Origin: Sabellastarte sp. h YS-2021
Lineage: Eukaryota > Annelida > Polychaeta > Sabellida > Sabellidae
Direction: 5' to 3'
Assembly (NCBI GenBank): GCA_964017235.1
Contig: OZ024935.1
Span: forward strand, 93,495,207 to 93,559,206
Length of the DNA: 64,000 bases
The translations under genes were made by a program, and so were the position numbers. Positions 22,510-32,200 of the stretch are shown here, piece after piece. The notes beneath the pieces were generated by a model. The model did no database searches and was not told the DNA's origin. It saw only the letters and a list, made by a program, of their open reading frames with translations. The stretch's first letter is position 1. Each line of letters starts with the position of its first letter.

Positions 22510-23130
22510 TGTCACGAAACAGCACTTTTCAGAACTACCACGATCATTCAGAATATAACTAAATTTTATTTCACCATCTGAAGTTTGGAAATCTGAAATA
22601 AATTTTGTATCATAAGGAGCAAAGTATTTCTTATTAACTCAAATTTCCTACAAATACATATGAATTCGTATTCAGTTAAATTGGAAGAACAGAACACCAC
22701 CTCCCCACCCGGGGTGGGCAAATAACAGGCTAGTTGGGTTAAATTCATTTATTTCAACTTAATTTGCATATTTTTATATATATTGTTTCATCACTAAAAT
22801 ATTAGTAAATGTGACATGATAACAAAATACTGAAATAATGTTTGGTTAATTTAGGAAGATTTTTTGATAGCAAAGCAAAAGTTAGCCCCGATTACTTTCT
22901 TCCCCTCAGCCTTGCTATAAGGTGTAATTATATTATGAGAAAACCTATAAGAGGACACTATAGACCCAATAATTGTAAAAAAAACCTTTTGCCCCCAGAC
23001 CCAAAGCCCTGGAGTACCATAAAACCACGTCTAAAAGGGTATTTGCAATGTTGTAAAACTATTTCAGTTTTATCCTCATCGCCAATTATAACGTTTGTTG
23101 TCTGTATTAATTAAAACAAACTTAGTTTAA
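22510..23130. other. stretch without a recognisable gene
   Basis: The short open frame at 22842-23114 (plus) has no recognisable domain. Nothing else is supported here. Confidence 0.35.
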
Positions 23131-23135
23131 CATAT

Positions 23136-23305
23136 GCTCCAAGGGGTCATGGTGGCAGAGTGGTAACACTCTCGCCTCCCACCTCTGAGGATGGGGTTCG
23201 GTTCCCGGCACAGCCTCAAGCGAGAAAGCTAGTAGTTGCTTGCCGTTGGTTGGCAGTTTACAGTACAGAACCCTAACAAACTGTAAAAACCCCCAAATAA
23301 ATAAA
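23136..23305 (+). mobile_element. tRNA-headed SINE (family 2), internally deleted
   Basis: The head GGTGGCAGAGTGGTAACACT and the middle TGGCAGTTTACAGTACAGAA are present, then the copy jumps to CCCCCAAATAAATAAA. The GGTTTCC...GACAT segment is lost. TTAACATAT flanks the copy on both sides. It lies about 200 bp left of the DIRS element. Confidence 0.8.
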
Positions 23306-23550
23306 TTAACATATATTTCAAGTTATTTTTTAACCCTTAGCTGTCATACAGAACTCTGAGTCTTTATGTTTGTGCAGTTTTATCTTTATAACAAACTCGA
23401 CATTACATATTTATGAGCCTCATTTTGAAGTACACGGATGATACATTTTCGGATTAATGATACATCTTAAATGAGAACATTGTGGATACCAACTCATGGT
23501 AATGCAATATATTGGAAAATTTAATAAGTAAATTAAATTTTTATAAGTTA

Positions 23551-23739
23551 ATATCTTACCTAGTGGACAGATGCATTTGTCCGGCGCGCAGCCGGTCCCG
23601 CCAAACGTTAGAGAAAAACGCCTCGAGCTGGGCTCTGGCCCGGACCGGTAGTGTCCTGTTTACTCGCCAGGTGGCTGTATAGCCTCCCTGCCGGTGCACT
23701 GCGCGTGCGCGCGCATGCGTACTTCCTCCTTTTCTTTGC
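23551..23739. repeat. DIRS left inverted terminal repeat
   Basis: About 189 bp, GC-rich, from ATATCTTACCTAGTGGACAG inward to CTTCCTCCTTTTCTTTG. It is the inverse of 29754-29937. The two arms differ mainly by a 4-6 bp length change in the alternating GCGCGTGCGC part and at the inner edge. The extension 23513-23550 lies outside the shared ITR and is matched only by the ICR. Confidence 0.9.
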
Positions 23740-23795
23740 ACCCTGTTTGAGTCCCCTGGGAATGTTTGTTGCGGGGAAGGCAGGGTGGGAATCCC

Positions 23796-23894
23796 TCTGT
23801 CCACTAGGTAAGATATTAACTTATAAAAATTTAATTTACTTATTAAATTTTCCATTTTGTTGCGTTAATATATCTTACCTAGTGGACAGATGCA
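23796..23894. repeat. DIRS internal complementary region
   Basis: A 99-bp segment made of two halves meeting at about 23854/23855. The left half is the reverse complement of the element's left end and the right half is the reverse complement of its right end. The join therefore reproduces the two outer ends side by side, as expected of a template for circle formation in DIRS elements. Confidence 0.9.
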
Positions 23895-24259
23895 GAATAA
23901 CTACCCATTGGATGGAGGGCAGCTAAACTCAACAGTGACTCTTGTCAGAACTCTGGGCCTCCGGCCCAAGGGTTAGGGATCCTTCCCATACCCTACACCA
24001 TAGTTTTTTGCCGTCTACCGAGCCACCTGGGCTAGGACTATAGGAGAGAGGAGGTAAGAGTTCAGTCCCAAGGATTCCGGAGGAAGCAGAACAGGATAAA
24101 CTAGAAATAACTCATACCCCACACCAGCCCTTCCGGTTGAGAACTGCGCTCTGGGGTTACCAAACAAGATAACTAAAAAAGAAGGAGCCAACTAAAACAA
24201 CCCACTACTCCTTCTAAACGCTTTACACTATATACAAGTTATCCTTTCAAGGATACCAG
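23895..24259 (-). other. DIRS 3' untranslated segment
   Basis: A non-coding stretch between the recombinase stop and the ICR. It has no recognisable separate feature apart from short pyrimidine and purine runs. Confidence 0.5.
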
Positions 24260-25606
24260 TTACTCGCGTATGTGCTGGGCTGCGACCACTGGTCCTAAAT
24301 GGTACAGGTCAGCATCAGCCCATGCTACATCCTTCAAATAAAATTGGGTGAAGGTATTGTGCGACTTCCAGTGGCAGGCTGAGAGGATCTGGTCCAAGGA
24401 CACACCTCCTTGAAAAGCCTTAGAAGCTGCAAAGGCCCGCACATCATGGGCTCTGACCTGATGTAATTGTTGTGCATCCTCATTGGACAATTGATAGCAC
24501 AACAAGATGGTTTGTTTAATCCAAGAAGAAATCGTAGCAGGAGCGATGTCCTTATTGAAGTTCTTCTTGAAAGACACAAAGACCAACTGTTTGCCGGAAC
24601 GGAGGTCTTTGGTCTTGTCCAGGTAATAACGCAAAGCCCGAACTGGACATAAGGTTCTATCCTCCTTGAGAGACTTATCCAACGTAGGGGCCAAGGCCGG
24701 AATAATTACCGGAGCTACTGAAGAAGGCCCTTCTTTAGCCAACTGATTCTTGGACAAGAAACAAGGAGAAGGGAATAAAGAAACATTAGCCCAATCTTCC
24801 TGATGTCTAATGTTCCTGTGTACCCATGCATGAATCTCACTCCTTCTTTTGCCCGAGCCCAAAGCCAGGAGAAACATCGTTTTGAAGGTAAGATGTTTCA
24901 GAGACGCCTTTCGAAGGGGTTCAAAGGGGGACTGGGTTAATTGATGCAAGACCAGAGACAGATTCCAGCTAGGGACTCCTCGAAGACCCTTGGGTTTATC
25001 TCTATGGAAACTGTCTAGCAAGCGGGTAAGGTTTTCGTCTTTACCAAAATTAACCTTGTCACAACCAATTTTGTCGGCTATAGCAGTTCTATAGCCATCT
25101 ATGGTGATAGGTTGAAGATTTTTCTCCTTGAAAAGGAATAGGAGAAATTCCGCTACCTGAGTTAAAGAAGGTGACCCGAAGTCCACCTTGTGTGACTCGC
25201 ACCATTTGACAAATATGGACCACTTCGATTCATAGATGGCTCTGGTTGATTGTCTTTGAGGAGCCTCAATTCTCGTTGCCACTTCATCAGAGAATCCTTG
25301 TGCCTGTATGCTAGAGGCTCTAGGAGCCAGGCGTGGAGGTTGAGCCCTAGGAGATCTCTGTGGGGACACTGATTGAACGGTTGGGTCAGCAGGTTCTCCA
25401 CGTTTGGAAGGGAGAGAGGAATCTGAACAGACATGCTGACTAGATCCCAGAACCAAGGCATGTTGGGCCACCCTGGAGCAATCAGAACCAACCTGTGAAC
25501 TCCCTGATCTAGGATCTTGGACACCACCTTGCCCAAAAGAGACACAGGAGGGAACGCGTAGGCATCCATATTCTCCCAATTCAGGCTGAGAGCATCTACT
25601 CTCCAT
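24260..25606 (-). CDS. DIRS tyrosine recombinase ORF
   Basis: A 448-residue open frame. The catalytic domain of a phage-integrase-type tyrosine recombinase is recognisable in its C-terminal two thirds. Arg lies in GSGKRRSE (about residues 250-257), HDVR is at 387-390, His in the CHW motif at 412, and the nucleophile Tyr in QFYL at 423. A core-binding-like helical region precedes it (about 115-210). The first ~115 residues are low-complexity and overlap the end of the RT frame by about 445 nt, so true translation may begin later or by frameshifting. The enzyme is expected to integrate a circular DNA copy. All key residues are present, so it could be active. Confidence 0.88.
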   Translation of the reverse strand: MESRCSQPELGEYGCLRVPSCVSFGQGGVQDPRSGSSQVGSDCSRVAQHALVLGSSQHVCSDSSLPSKRGEPADPTVQSVSPQRSPRAQPPRLAPRASSIQAQGFSDEVATRIEAPQRQSTRAIYESKWSIFVKWCESHKVDFGSPSLTQVAEFLLFLFKEKNLQPITIDGYRTAIADKIGCDKVNFGKDENLTRLLDSFHRDKPKGLRGVPSWNLSLVLHQLTQSPFEPLRKASLKHLTFKTMFLLALGSGKRRSEIHAWVHRNIRHQEDWANVSLFPSPCFLSKNQLAKEGPSSVAPVIIPALAPTLDKSLKEDRTLCPVRALRYYLDKTKDLRSGKQLVFVSFKKNFNKDIAPATISSWIKQTILLCYQLSNEDAQQLHQVRAHDVRAFAASKAFQGGVSLDQILSACHWKSHNTFTQFYLKDVAWADADLYHLGPVVAAQHIRE

Positions 25607-27453
25607 GCCTGTGGATCGGGTACTGGGGACACAAACTTGGGTAGTTTGTGATTATACCTTGTTGCAAAGAGATCCACTCGGGGAGTGTGCCACCTGGCAC
25701 ATAAGTGGTCGAAGACTTCCTGCAGGAGGGACCATTCTGTCTGAATAACCTGAGTGCTCCTGGACAATTTGTCTGCTATCACATTCAGCCTTCCCGGAAT
25801 GTGCCTGGCCCTTAGAACTATCTGTCTGCGATTGCACCAGGAAAGCAGTCTCCAGAGGAGGGCACAAAGTGAGCCTGATCTCATACCCCCCTCCTTGTTG
25901 ATGTATGAGACAACCGTTGTGTTGTCCGTGGCTATCAAAATGATCTGGCCCCAACACTGTTGCTCGAACTTCTTGAGGGCCAGAAGGACCGCCTTTAGCT
26001 CGAGAAAGTTTATGTGCAACTGGCTTTCTGAGTCCGACCAAACTCCTTTTGCCGTGTGGTCTCCTAAGTGCGCGCCCCAACCTTCGTTTGAGGCGTCGGT
26101 AAACAACTGCAGAGCATGTTGTAGAGGATGAAGAGGTTGGCCGCTGAGCACATTGTTTTCGTCCAGCCACCACTGCAGATGAGGGTATAGAGATCTGGGA
26201 AGAGGAATCTCCTTCTCTAGTACCTCTGGCACGTGCCAGTGATTCTTCAAGTGCCACTGAATCGGTCTCATGTGAAGGCGCCCCGAAACCACCTGTTTCT
26301 CTGTGGCTGTCAACAAACCTATGAGAGACATGAACTCTCGGACAGAACAATGGTCTCTGTTCATTAGCATCTTTATTTTTTGAGTTAGGGTTTGCCACCT
26401 CTCCTGAGTCGGCTTCACTAGACCCTTGGAGAGGTCGAAATGATAACCGACAAAGTTGAACTCCTGTTGGGGAACAAGTTCCGACTTTTGCAAATTGACT
26501 AACCATCCCAACTGCTGACACAGAGCCATCAGGGTCCGCGTTTGGTTCACACAAGCCTCCCGAAAGGGCGCTCGAAGCAACCAGTCGTCTAGGTACTGGT
26601 GGATCCTTATACCCCTGGACTGGGCCATCAATTTCACCTCCTTCACCACCTTTGTGAATTCCAAAGGAGCCGTCGCTAGGCCGAACGGCAGAGCCCTGAA
26701 CTGGAAGGTTTGACCGTGCAGGTGAAACCGGAGATACTTCCTCGACCTTGGGTTGATGGGAATGTGGAAATAGGCATCGCTGAAATCCAGCGATGTGACC
26801 CATTCGCCTTTTTGAAGGGATAGCCGGATGGTCTCCGGAGTTTCCATTTTGAAGGTTTCCGAGTGGAGGAAAAGATTGAGTTTGCTCAAATCCAAGATTG
26901 GACGCCATTTGTTGTTTGGTTTGGGAACTATGAACAGCCGGTTGTAAAAGGCCAGAGAAGCCCGAACCACTACTTTTTCTACGGCCTGTTTTGTAATCAG
27001 GGACTGCAATGCCTCCTTCAAAACTTGTTTCTGCGAGGGTTGGCGTATCCGCTGATTATCAGAGGACACCTGGTCAATGGGGGCCTCATCTTGAAAGGGA
27101 GGTTGTAACCGTCCTTCAAGATGGAGACTACCCGAGGATTTGAACCCAGGCTGAGCCACGTTTCCCAGAACCTGTGCAACCTGCATCCTACAGGAGGATT
27201 TTCTGCAACACTGTGGACATTTGGTACATGAGGGACAGAACGACAAGGAGAGACAAAAGAAGCACTTTCGACATGTTTTATTTCTGTCTGACAAAGATCG
27301 GGACTTAGGCCTTTCTTTTGCGGCTGCCCGGGACCGACAACAATAGGAACAGGAATTACAGCAGTTCTTGAGTATACAGTCTTTGAAATGTTTTGAGGGC
27401 TGATGTTTTGACCCACTATCTTTGGAATTATTTGGTTGTGTGGGTTTGTACAA
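25162..27453 (-). CDS. DIRS reverse transcriptase / RNase H polyprotein
   Basis: A 763-residue frame starting 6 nt after the Gag stop. Residues 26-88 are cysteine-rich (many C-x2-C pairs), suggesting a zinc-binding segment. RT motifs follow: KWRPILDLSKLN (~182), SLDFSDAYFHIPI (~221), FRALPFGLATAP (~252) and the catalytic YLDD at 287-290. RNase H follows with FTDAS (~451), ELKAVLLALK (~485), TDNTT (~509) and RHIPGRLNVIADKLSR (~550). The last part has VDLFATRYNHKLPKFVSP and AYAFPP, a segment conserved in DIRS polyproteins in the place where a methyltransferase-like domain is described; a clear DPPY motif is not seen. Intact and likely functional. Confidence 0.9.
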   Translation of the reverse strand: MYKPTQPNNSKDSGSKHQPSKHFKDCILKNCCNSCSYCCRSRAAAKERPKSRSLSDRNKTCRKCFFCLSLSFCPSCTKCPQCCRKSSCRMQVAQVLGNVAQPGFKSSGSLHLEGRLQPPFQDEAPIDQVSSDNQRIRQPSQKQVLKEALQSLITKQAVEKVVVRASLAFYNRLFIVPKPNNKWRPILDLSKLNLFLHSETFKMETPETIRLSLQKGEWVTSLDFSDAYFHIPINPRSRKYLRFHLHGQTFQFRALPFGLATAPLEFTKVVKEVKLMAQSRGIRIHQYLDDWLLRAPFREACVNQTRTLMALCQQLGWLVNLQKSELVPQQEFNFVGYHFDLSKGLVKPTQERWQTLTQKIKMLMNRDHCSVREFMSLIGLLTATEKQVVSGRLHMRPIQWHLKNHWHVPEVLEKEIPLPRSLYPHLQWWLDENNVLSGQPLHPLQHALQLFTDASNEGWGAHLGDHTAKGVWSDSESQLHINFLELKAVLLALKKFEQQCWGQIILIATDNTTVVSYINKEGGMRSGSLCALLWRLLSWCNRRQIVLRARHIPGRLNVIADKLSRSTQVIQTEWSLLQEVFDHLCARWHTPRVDLFATRYNHKLPKFVSPVPDPQAWRVDALSLNWENMDAYAFPPVSLLGKVVSKILDQGVHRLVLIAPGWPNMPWFWDLVSMSVQIPLSLPNVENLLTQPFNQCPHRDLLGLNLHAWLLEPLAYRHKDSLMKWQRELRLLKDNQPEPSMNRSGPYLSNGASHTRWTSGHLL

Positions 27454-27459
27454 TGACTG

Positions 27460-29643
27460 TCATTTATAATTTTTGCCACCCCGGGCATACTTGGAAAAAC
27501 GGTGGTTAGTAGAACCACGCCCACGGCCACGACCTCGTGACCCAAACTGTTGCCAAGGTTGTTGAGGAGCAGATGACGGCTGAACCATGATCTTAGCCTC
27601 CTTCTTCTCATACGGTTTATAGCGATACTTGGTCTTCTGTTGGTGCTGGGGACCAACTCGAGACTGGACCGACACATGTTGTGTCTCAAACTTGTTGATA
27701 TCTTGTTCCGCGACATTCAAGGCCGCGTCGGGAAATAACCCATATCCAAAAAGAGCAGCATTCCTCAGTTCATTCCAAGTGTCCATCTTCATACCGAGAC
27801 GAACATGATCTAAATAAGAGTCCCGACGCATCAGAATGAAGTTCCCCAGCTGCACAAAAAGGCTATCAGCCAGGTGCTGTAGAGCTGTCCCAAGAGAGAC
27901 AGATACATTCTGGTGGAAAGCACATAAATCCCTTAACTCCTTAAGTGCTTCAGACACCTCCTTGGCTGACTTGCCCTTACTGAGATGAGTATGTAGGAAA
28001 GTTATGTGATGTGCCATCTGATCTTGAATCTCGCTAGTGCATCTGCTGAAACCAGCTGCATGGTTCACTGTGTAAGTACCCTCTCGGGCGCACCTTTCCC
28101 ATCTGCGTAGTACTTCTTGCGATATGGGACGAGACACGGGACCTGTTGCGAGATATGCAGCTGGTTTGACAATTCTTGAGAATTGAGCATTTAGTTTTGC
28201 CTCAGAACCATGCCAGTTGAACAGCTTTCTACCTGGTCGCTGGGGACCATCTGTCTTTAACTTATGCATGGGATACCATTTATCCTGTGGTTTAGGGGTG
28301 CGTATGAATGGGTCAGTATGCAAACCACCAGCTTCTTGACTTCGGGAAGGGTAACCCTCAGCTACAGTCAGATTAATCCTCTCCAGCTTCTGACAGAGCC
28401 AATCGTCTGCTGGCATGGCTACTGACACCTTTGAACTTGTCTTCGGATTTTTTCCACGCCACGGATTGTTGGACTTATCCGGGTCACTGTACTCAAACTC
28501 AAAGTCTGGGATAAAGTTCCAGCCCATAAAGGCCCTGATGGAACGAACTGTTTCCCTGTAACTCATTTCTTCATTCTTTTCTGGTTTATCAGTGTCTGAT
28601 TCAGAAAGTTCACCATCCTCGCTATCCAAAACATCTGGTGATGTATGATCCCTATCCACAACATCTGTTGATGTATGATCCCCAAAGAGTGGTTCGTCTG
28701 AAGCCACAGGCAAGACATCTGTTAAGGGGTGTTCAACATTGGACATATCATCTGAGCCACCAGCAGAAGCAAGGTTTCTCATAAACGGCTCCCCAGCCGG
28801 TGCAGCCGGTTCCGGACCGGTAAAAGATCCATCCACAACCGGAACCGGTTCCTTGGGTACAAAGGTGTCAGTTTGGTATGCCCTGACCAGACCGGTCATC
28901 TCCCCGACCGGTACCGGTTTAGCTTGTTGAAGTGCAGTGTCAGAGGGCTTTTTCTGTACCGGACCGGTATTTTCCTCAACCGGAACCGGTTTTACTTTGG
29001 AAGATTTATGATGAGAAGACTTGTGCTTCTTCTTTGAATCTTTCTTGCCATCTGATCCTGTACTAGCCTGTACTGCCGGAAACCGCACCGGACCGGTGGT
29101 TCGGGCAGAGGCAGGATCTATGAATGGCTGATCAGAAACCGGTGGGTTTGAAACCTGAACCGGTACTTTGGGGGTAGCAAATATATTGCCTCTTGATAAG
29201 AGTGCTTCAAAATGAGAGAATTTCTCATCTAGCTGGTCACTTAATTTGTCAAAATCTTTTTTGGAAACAAAATCTGAAGAACTCACATTATCGCTACCCC
29301 CAGGGAGGTCCTGCGCATGCGCACTGTCATCTTCAGAAATCGTCTGCTGAGCATGCGCAGTACTAGCTGGCTGTTGAGAAGAATTAACTGGAGACAGCAC
29401 AGTTACATCTCGTGGTGACACTAGCAAACCCGCTTTCTTGTCCTTGCGAATTTGATACTGTGGAGTGGCCAGCATCTCACGTTGAATTGCTGTAAAATTG
29501 TCACAAATCTTGCATATCGCACCTCCCACAATGCAGGGATCTTTACCCAGACCTTTGTCTCGACAACGAGCACACTTCTCATGCATATCAAATCCAGCCA
29601 TCTTATGGCCGCACGATCCCCGCCTTTGTCCTGGTGAATCCAT
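27460..29643 (-). CDS. DIRS Gag-like ORF
   Basis: A 727-residue frame. Near the N terminus (residues 11-50) there is a Cys/His cluster, HEKCARCRDK and later CKICDNF, as in Gag-like proteins of animal DIRS elements. The middle (about 190-350) is low-complexity, with repeated Pro-Val and Thr-Gly-Pro-Val words encoded by ACCGGT-rich DNA. The region about 360-640 is more ordered and probably forms the structural part. The C terminus is RG-rich (GRGRGRG, then YARGGKNYK), suggesting RNA binding. The first ATG after the right ITR was taken as the start. Gag identity is inferred from position and these features. Confidence 0.75.
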   Translation of the reverse strand: MDSPGQRRGSCGHKMAGFDMHEKCARCRDKGLGKDPCIVGGAICKICDNFTAIQREMLATPQYQIRKDKKAGLLVSPRDVTVLSPVNSSQQPASTAHAQQTISEDDSAHAQDLPGGSDNVSSSDFVSKKDFDKLSDQLDEKFSHFEALLSRGNIFATPKVPVQVSNPPVSDQPFIDPASARTTGPVRFPAVQASTGSDGKKDSKKKHKSSHHKSSKVKPVPVEENTGPVQKKPSDTALQQAKPVPVGEMTGLVRAYQTDTFVPKEPVPVVDGSFTGPEPAAPAGEPFMRNLASAGGSDDMSNVEHPLTDVLPVASDEPLFGDHTSTDVVDRDHTSPDVLDSEDGELSESDTDKPEKNEEMSYRETVRSIRAFMGWNFIPDFEFEYSDPDKSNNPWRGKNPKTSSKVSVAMPADDWLCQKLERINLTVAEGYPSRSQEAGGLHTDPFIRTPKPQDKWYPMHKLKTDGPQRPGRKLFNWHGSEAKLNAQFSRIVKPAAYLATGPVSRPISQEVLRRWERCAREGTYTVNHAAGFSRCTSEIQDQMAHHITFLHTHLSKGKSAKEVSEALKELRDLCAFHQNVSVSLGTALQHLADSLFVQLGNFILMRRDSYLDHVRLGMKMDTWNELRNAALFGYGLFPDAALNVAEQDINKFETQHVSVQSRVGPQHQQKTKYRYKPYEKKEAKIMVQPSSAPQQPWQQFGSRGRGRGRGSTNHRFSKYARGGKNYK

Positions 29644-29753
29644 AGTTATTAAACAACACTTCTACACAAAGAATTTATTAAAATATATCCTGTAACAGAT
29701 ATAAAATAAAATAAAAGTTTCTCCAAAAAACAGACGACCTCTCGTCTTCGCGC

Positions 29754-29937
29754 CAAACAAAAGGAGGAAGTACGCGCGCACGCGCAGTGCACCGGCAGGG
29801 AGGCTATACAGCCACCTGGCGAGTAAACAGGACACTACCGGTCCGGGCCAGAGCCCAGCTCGAGGCGTTTTTCTCTAACGTTTGGCGGGACCGGCTGCGC
29901 GCCGGACAAATGCATCTGTCCACTAGGTAAGATATAT
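29754..29937. repeat. DIRS right inverted terminal repeat (5' end of the element)
   Basis: The inverse of 23551-23739. As the 5' end of the minus-strand element it should hold the promoter. It includes GCGCACGCGC, a CCGGTCCGG palindrome and CTGTCCACTAGGTAAGATAT at the outer edge. The extension to 29950 is matched by the ICR only. Confidence 0.88.
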
Positions 29938-30532
29938 TAACGCAATAAAAAAGTATATTTTAAATGAGAACGTCACAAATACTACACTATATTGTATAAT
30001 ACTGAACCCAGGAGTAAGGATAAGCAAGGAGGAAGGTAGGGTACCCACTAAGCCGATTACAAGGGGAAATTTGAAATTTCTTAGGTTAAAAACATGGAGC
30101 ATTGTGGCAATACCTGTACCAATACCTGTGTATATGTTGAAAAAAATGTGGTACAAATCTGAGCCTGACTAAAAGGCTACTTCAAATAACACCACCTAAA
30201 AGTAGTTTATGGAAGCATTTATGTGATTACAAGTTCTTCATTTCAAACAGCATTTTCCCTAAGAGAAAATGCTTCTAATAGGTGTATATATCATTGGTAG
30301 TATATTTTGAGTAGACATTAAGGGTCATACAACACAAAAAAAAACATTGTGGCTATTTCAAAAAGCAGTCTACGGTTTGTTTCAGCTACGCCCTCTTTTG
30401 TGAAAGCTGCATGTGCCCAAAACTAAGCCAAGTCAACTTTTTTATTTATTTATGTCACGCCTGGTACCTTATTGGTGCTATTGTGATGAATAATTGGAAC
30501 AGCAGAGAAATCCACTACATACAGTTAGTTAA

Positions 30533-30549
30533 AGAGCCTGTAGCACCAA
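30533..30549 (+). repeat. left terminal inverted repeat of the TTAA transposon
   Basis: AGAGCCTGTAGCACCAA immediately follows TTAA and pairs with 35060-35076, with one mismatch in the first 16 positions. Confidence 0.85.
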
Positions 30550-30822
30550 TTTTGACATATCCCTTTTTCTGTTTTTCTATAAAATACATTCCCAGAGAAA
30601 TCAATTTACACTAATAGCAGTTACAACAAGCCAATGTTTATACCACTATTTCACTTTTATCGCACAAATTTCTCTCCCTCTTGGAAGGAGAAAAACTCAA
30701 GGCCAAAAGTCCAAAGTTTGTGTGTACTACGTAATACGATGGCAAGAGATTTCCACTTGCATAAAAAAACACACTGTAACTGTACAGTTTTCTTATACTT
30801 ATTTGCTGGTGTGTAAAATTTA

Positions 30823-31810
30823 ATGATGTCTTCTGATGATGATGATACCTTTATACATTTATCATGCACAAATTCAGATGTAGGTATCAGTGAAAATGAA
30901 TCAGATTGTAGTGATAACAATAGTGACAAGGCAATAAACATTGTACCTTATAACTTTGAACCATATCTGTCTGATGATGATGACAGAAATGTTGAAAGTG
31001 AAGAATTGGATAGAAATGACAGTGGTGGTGTTGTTAGTGATATTCAGAAATTACAAAACACTGAATGGTAAGCAAACCTTTTTCAAAAGTTAAGAGTATT
31101 TTGACTTTATTAATAAATCATACAATTTCAAAAACAACATCATACATGTGGGCTAATAATGTCACCCCTTATATGTTTGTAACATTACTTTCTTCACACT
31201 CAAAACCATTTCTTTCCTGAATGTGTAACACAATGATATTTACTTTAGTATTATCAGGACTTTTGTATAGAAATATTCAAAAAAAAAATAAAAAAATGAA
31301 TTTAAGTTTGTTTACAACCTCCATCATATAAAGTTTGAGAACTGACCATTTATAATGTCTGGTAAAGGGTGACCAATTGAAGAAGGAAGCTACAAAATGA
31401 CTTAAAGGTAGAAATTTCTTATTGTAGGTGTAAATGCTTCAACTGTCACACTTCCTTTAGTAGAAGAATGTGTTTGTTGCTGTGAAATAGATCAAGTGTC
31501 AGATAAAAAGGGTGACTATCCATGCATCATTGGTCACCCAGGATTCACTACAGTTTACCTTGATCCATGGGTATTACAAACTGCCTATTATGCATACAAA
31601 CAGCAGTATGGTCAGAATAAAGATCAACCTCTCAATCAGAGATATCGCTATATTGCTTATAGACAATTAGCAAGATGGTGTTGGGGATTCTTGGGCAAAG
31701 AAATAAGAGTGGCACTTCCATCTTGTGCTGTGAACAGAATAAGGGAAGAATTTCCTTCTCCTGATTATGAAGGCTTTAAACCATATCCACAGTTACCAGA
31801 TTTAAACTAG
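30823..31810 (+). pseudogene. P2X7 C-terminal (ballast) domain-like gene, two exons, frameshifted
   Basis: Exon 1 (30823-31067) encodes an acidic leader rich in Ser/Asp, then NIVPYNFEPYL, and ends in a TGG split by GTAAGC. Exon 2 starts at 31428 after TTATTGTAG. It continues in frame with WCKCFNCHT, then a one-base shift is needed to reach the frame with EECVCCCE, CIIGHPGF, LQTAYYAYKQQYG, YIAYRQLARWCW, LPSCAVNRIREEFPSP and YEGFKPYP. That order is the zinc-binding ballast domain of P2X7 receptors, here without any channel part. In the uncorrected frame exon 2 stops after about 20 codons. The cause is either a decayed copy or a sequence error. Function in transposition is unknown. Confidence 0.75.
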
Positions 31811-32200
31811 AAGACTAAAACACATTTGTGCTGTATATATATGGAAATCTGTGACTTCATAATACACGTGAATAACATTACCATATTTGTATAACATTGA
31901 CTTTTGATTTTGCTATGAATGTTCCTGGCTGTTTCACAACTTCAGCCGTTTCAAAACGGCCAAGTTATTTTATTTGGGCATTTACTTGGTTTCAAAACGG
32001 CTTGCCCATTTCAAATCTAACAGATCTAAGTAAATTAAGCATGTTGGAAAATGGCAAGTAACATGAATCACTACTGTTTATGTGTAACACACATAGAAAT
32101 ATATCTTGGAACACTTAGAAGAGCTGTATGTATGGATCCATGTCCAAAGTTATGTAAATGAAAATCACTTTGCAAGTAGCTTTACCAAATTTAAAATTCT
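31811..32200. other. shared 3' region between the two transposon genes
   Basis: A non-coding stretch between the convergent genes. It contains a small inverted repeat (TTTCAAAACGGCCAAGT with ACTTGGTTTCAAAACGGC) near 31950-32005 and AT-rich polyadenylation-like sequence on both strands. Confidence 0.45.

Larger units (their letters stand above)
23513..29950 (-). mobile_element. complete DIRS-type tyrosine-recombinase retrotransposon (~6.44 kb)
   Basis: The element reads on the minus strand: right ITR, Gag-like ORF, RT/RNase H ORF, tyrosine recombinase ORF, internal complementary region (ICR), left ITR. The ICR at 23796-23894 has two halves. One is the exact reverse complement of the outermost 59 bp on the left (23513-23571). 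The other matches the outermost 40 bp on the right (29911-29950) with one mismatch. This is the diagnostic DIRS arrangement, thought to guide circularisation and second-strand synthesis. No target duplication is expected, because integration uses a recombinase. All three ORFs are open and the ITRs are near identical, so the insertion is recent. Confidence 0.92.

Noticed and set aside
24334-24579. 81-codon minus-strand frame inside the recombinase gene
   Set aside because: A shadow frame.
25652-26908. Long open frame (418 codons) on the minus strand
   Set aside because: A shadow frame of the DIRS RT/RNase H gene, with no domain of its own.
27018-27716. 232-codon minus-strand frame bridging Gag and RT
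   Set aside because: Overlaps both real frames and has no domain. Most likely a shadow.
23466-29972. Shared TTAAATGAGAAC on both sides of the DIRS element as target duplication
   Set aside because: The left copy is about 36-46 bp away from the element end and the right copy about 8 bp. DIRS elements do not create duplications. Probably chance.
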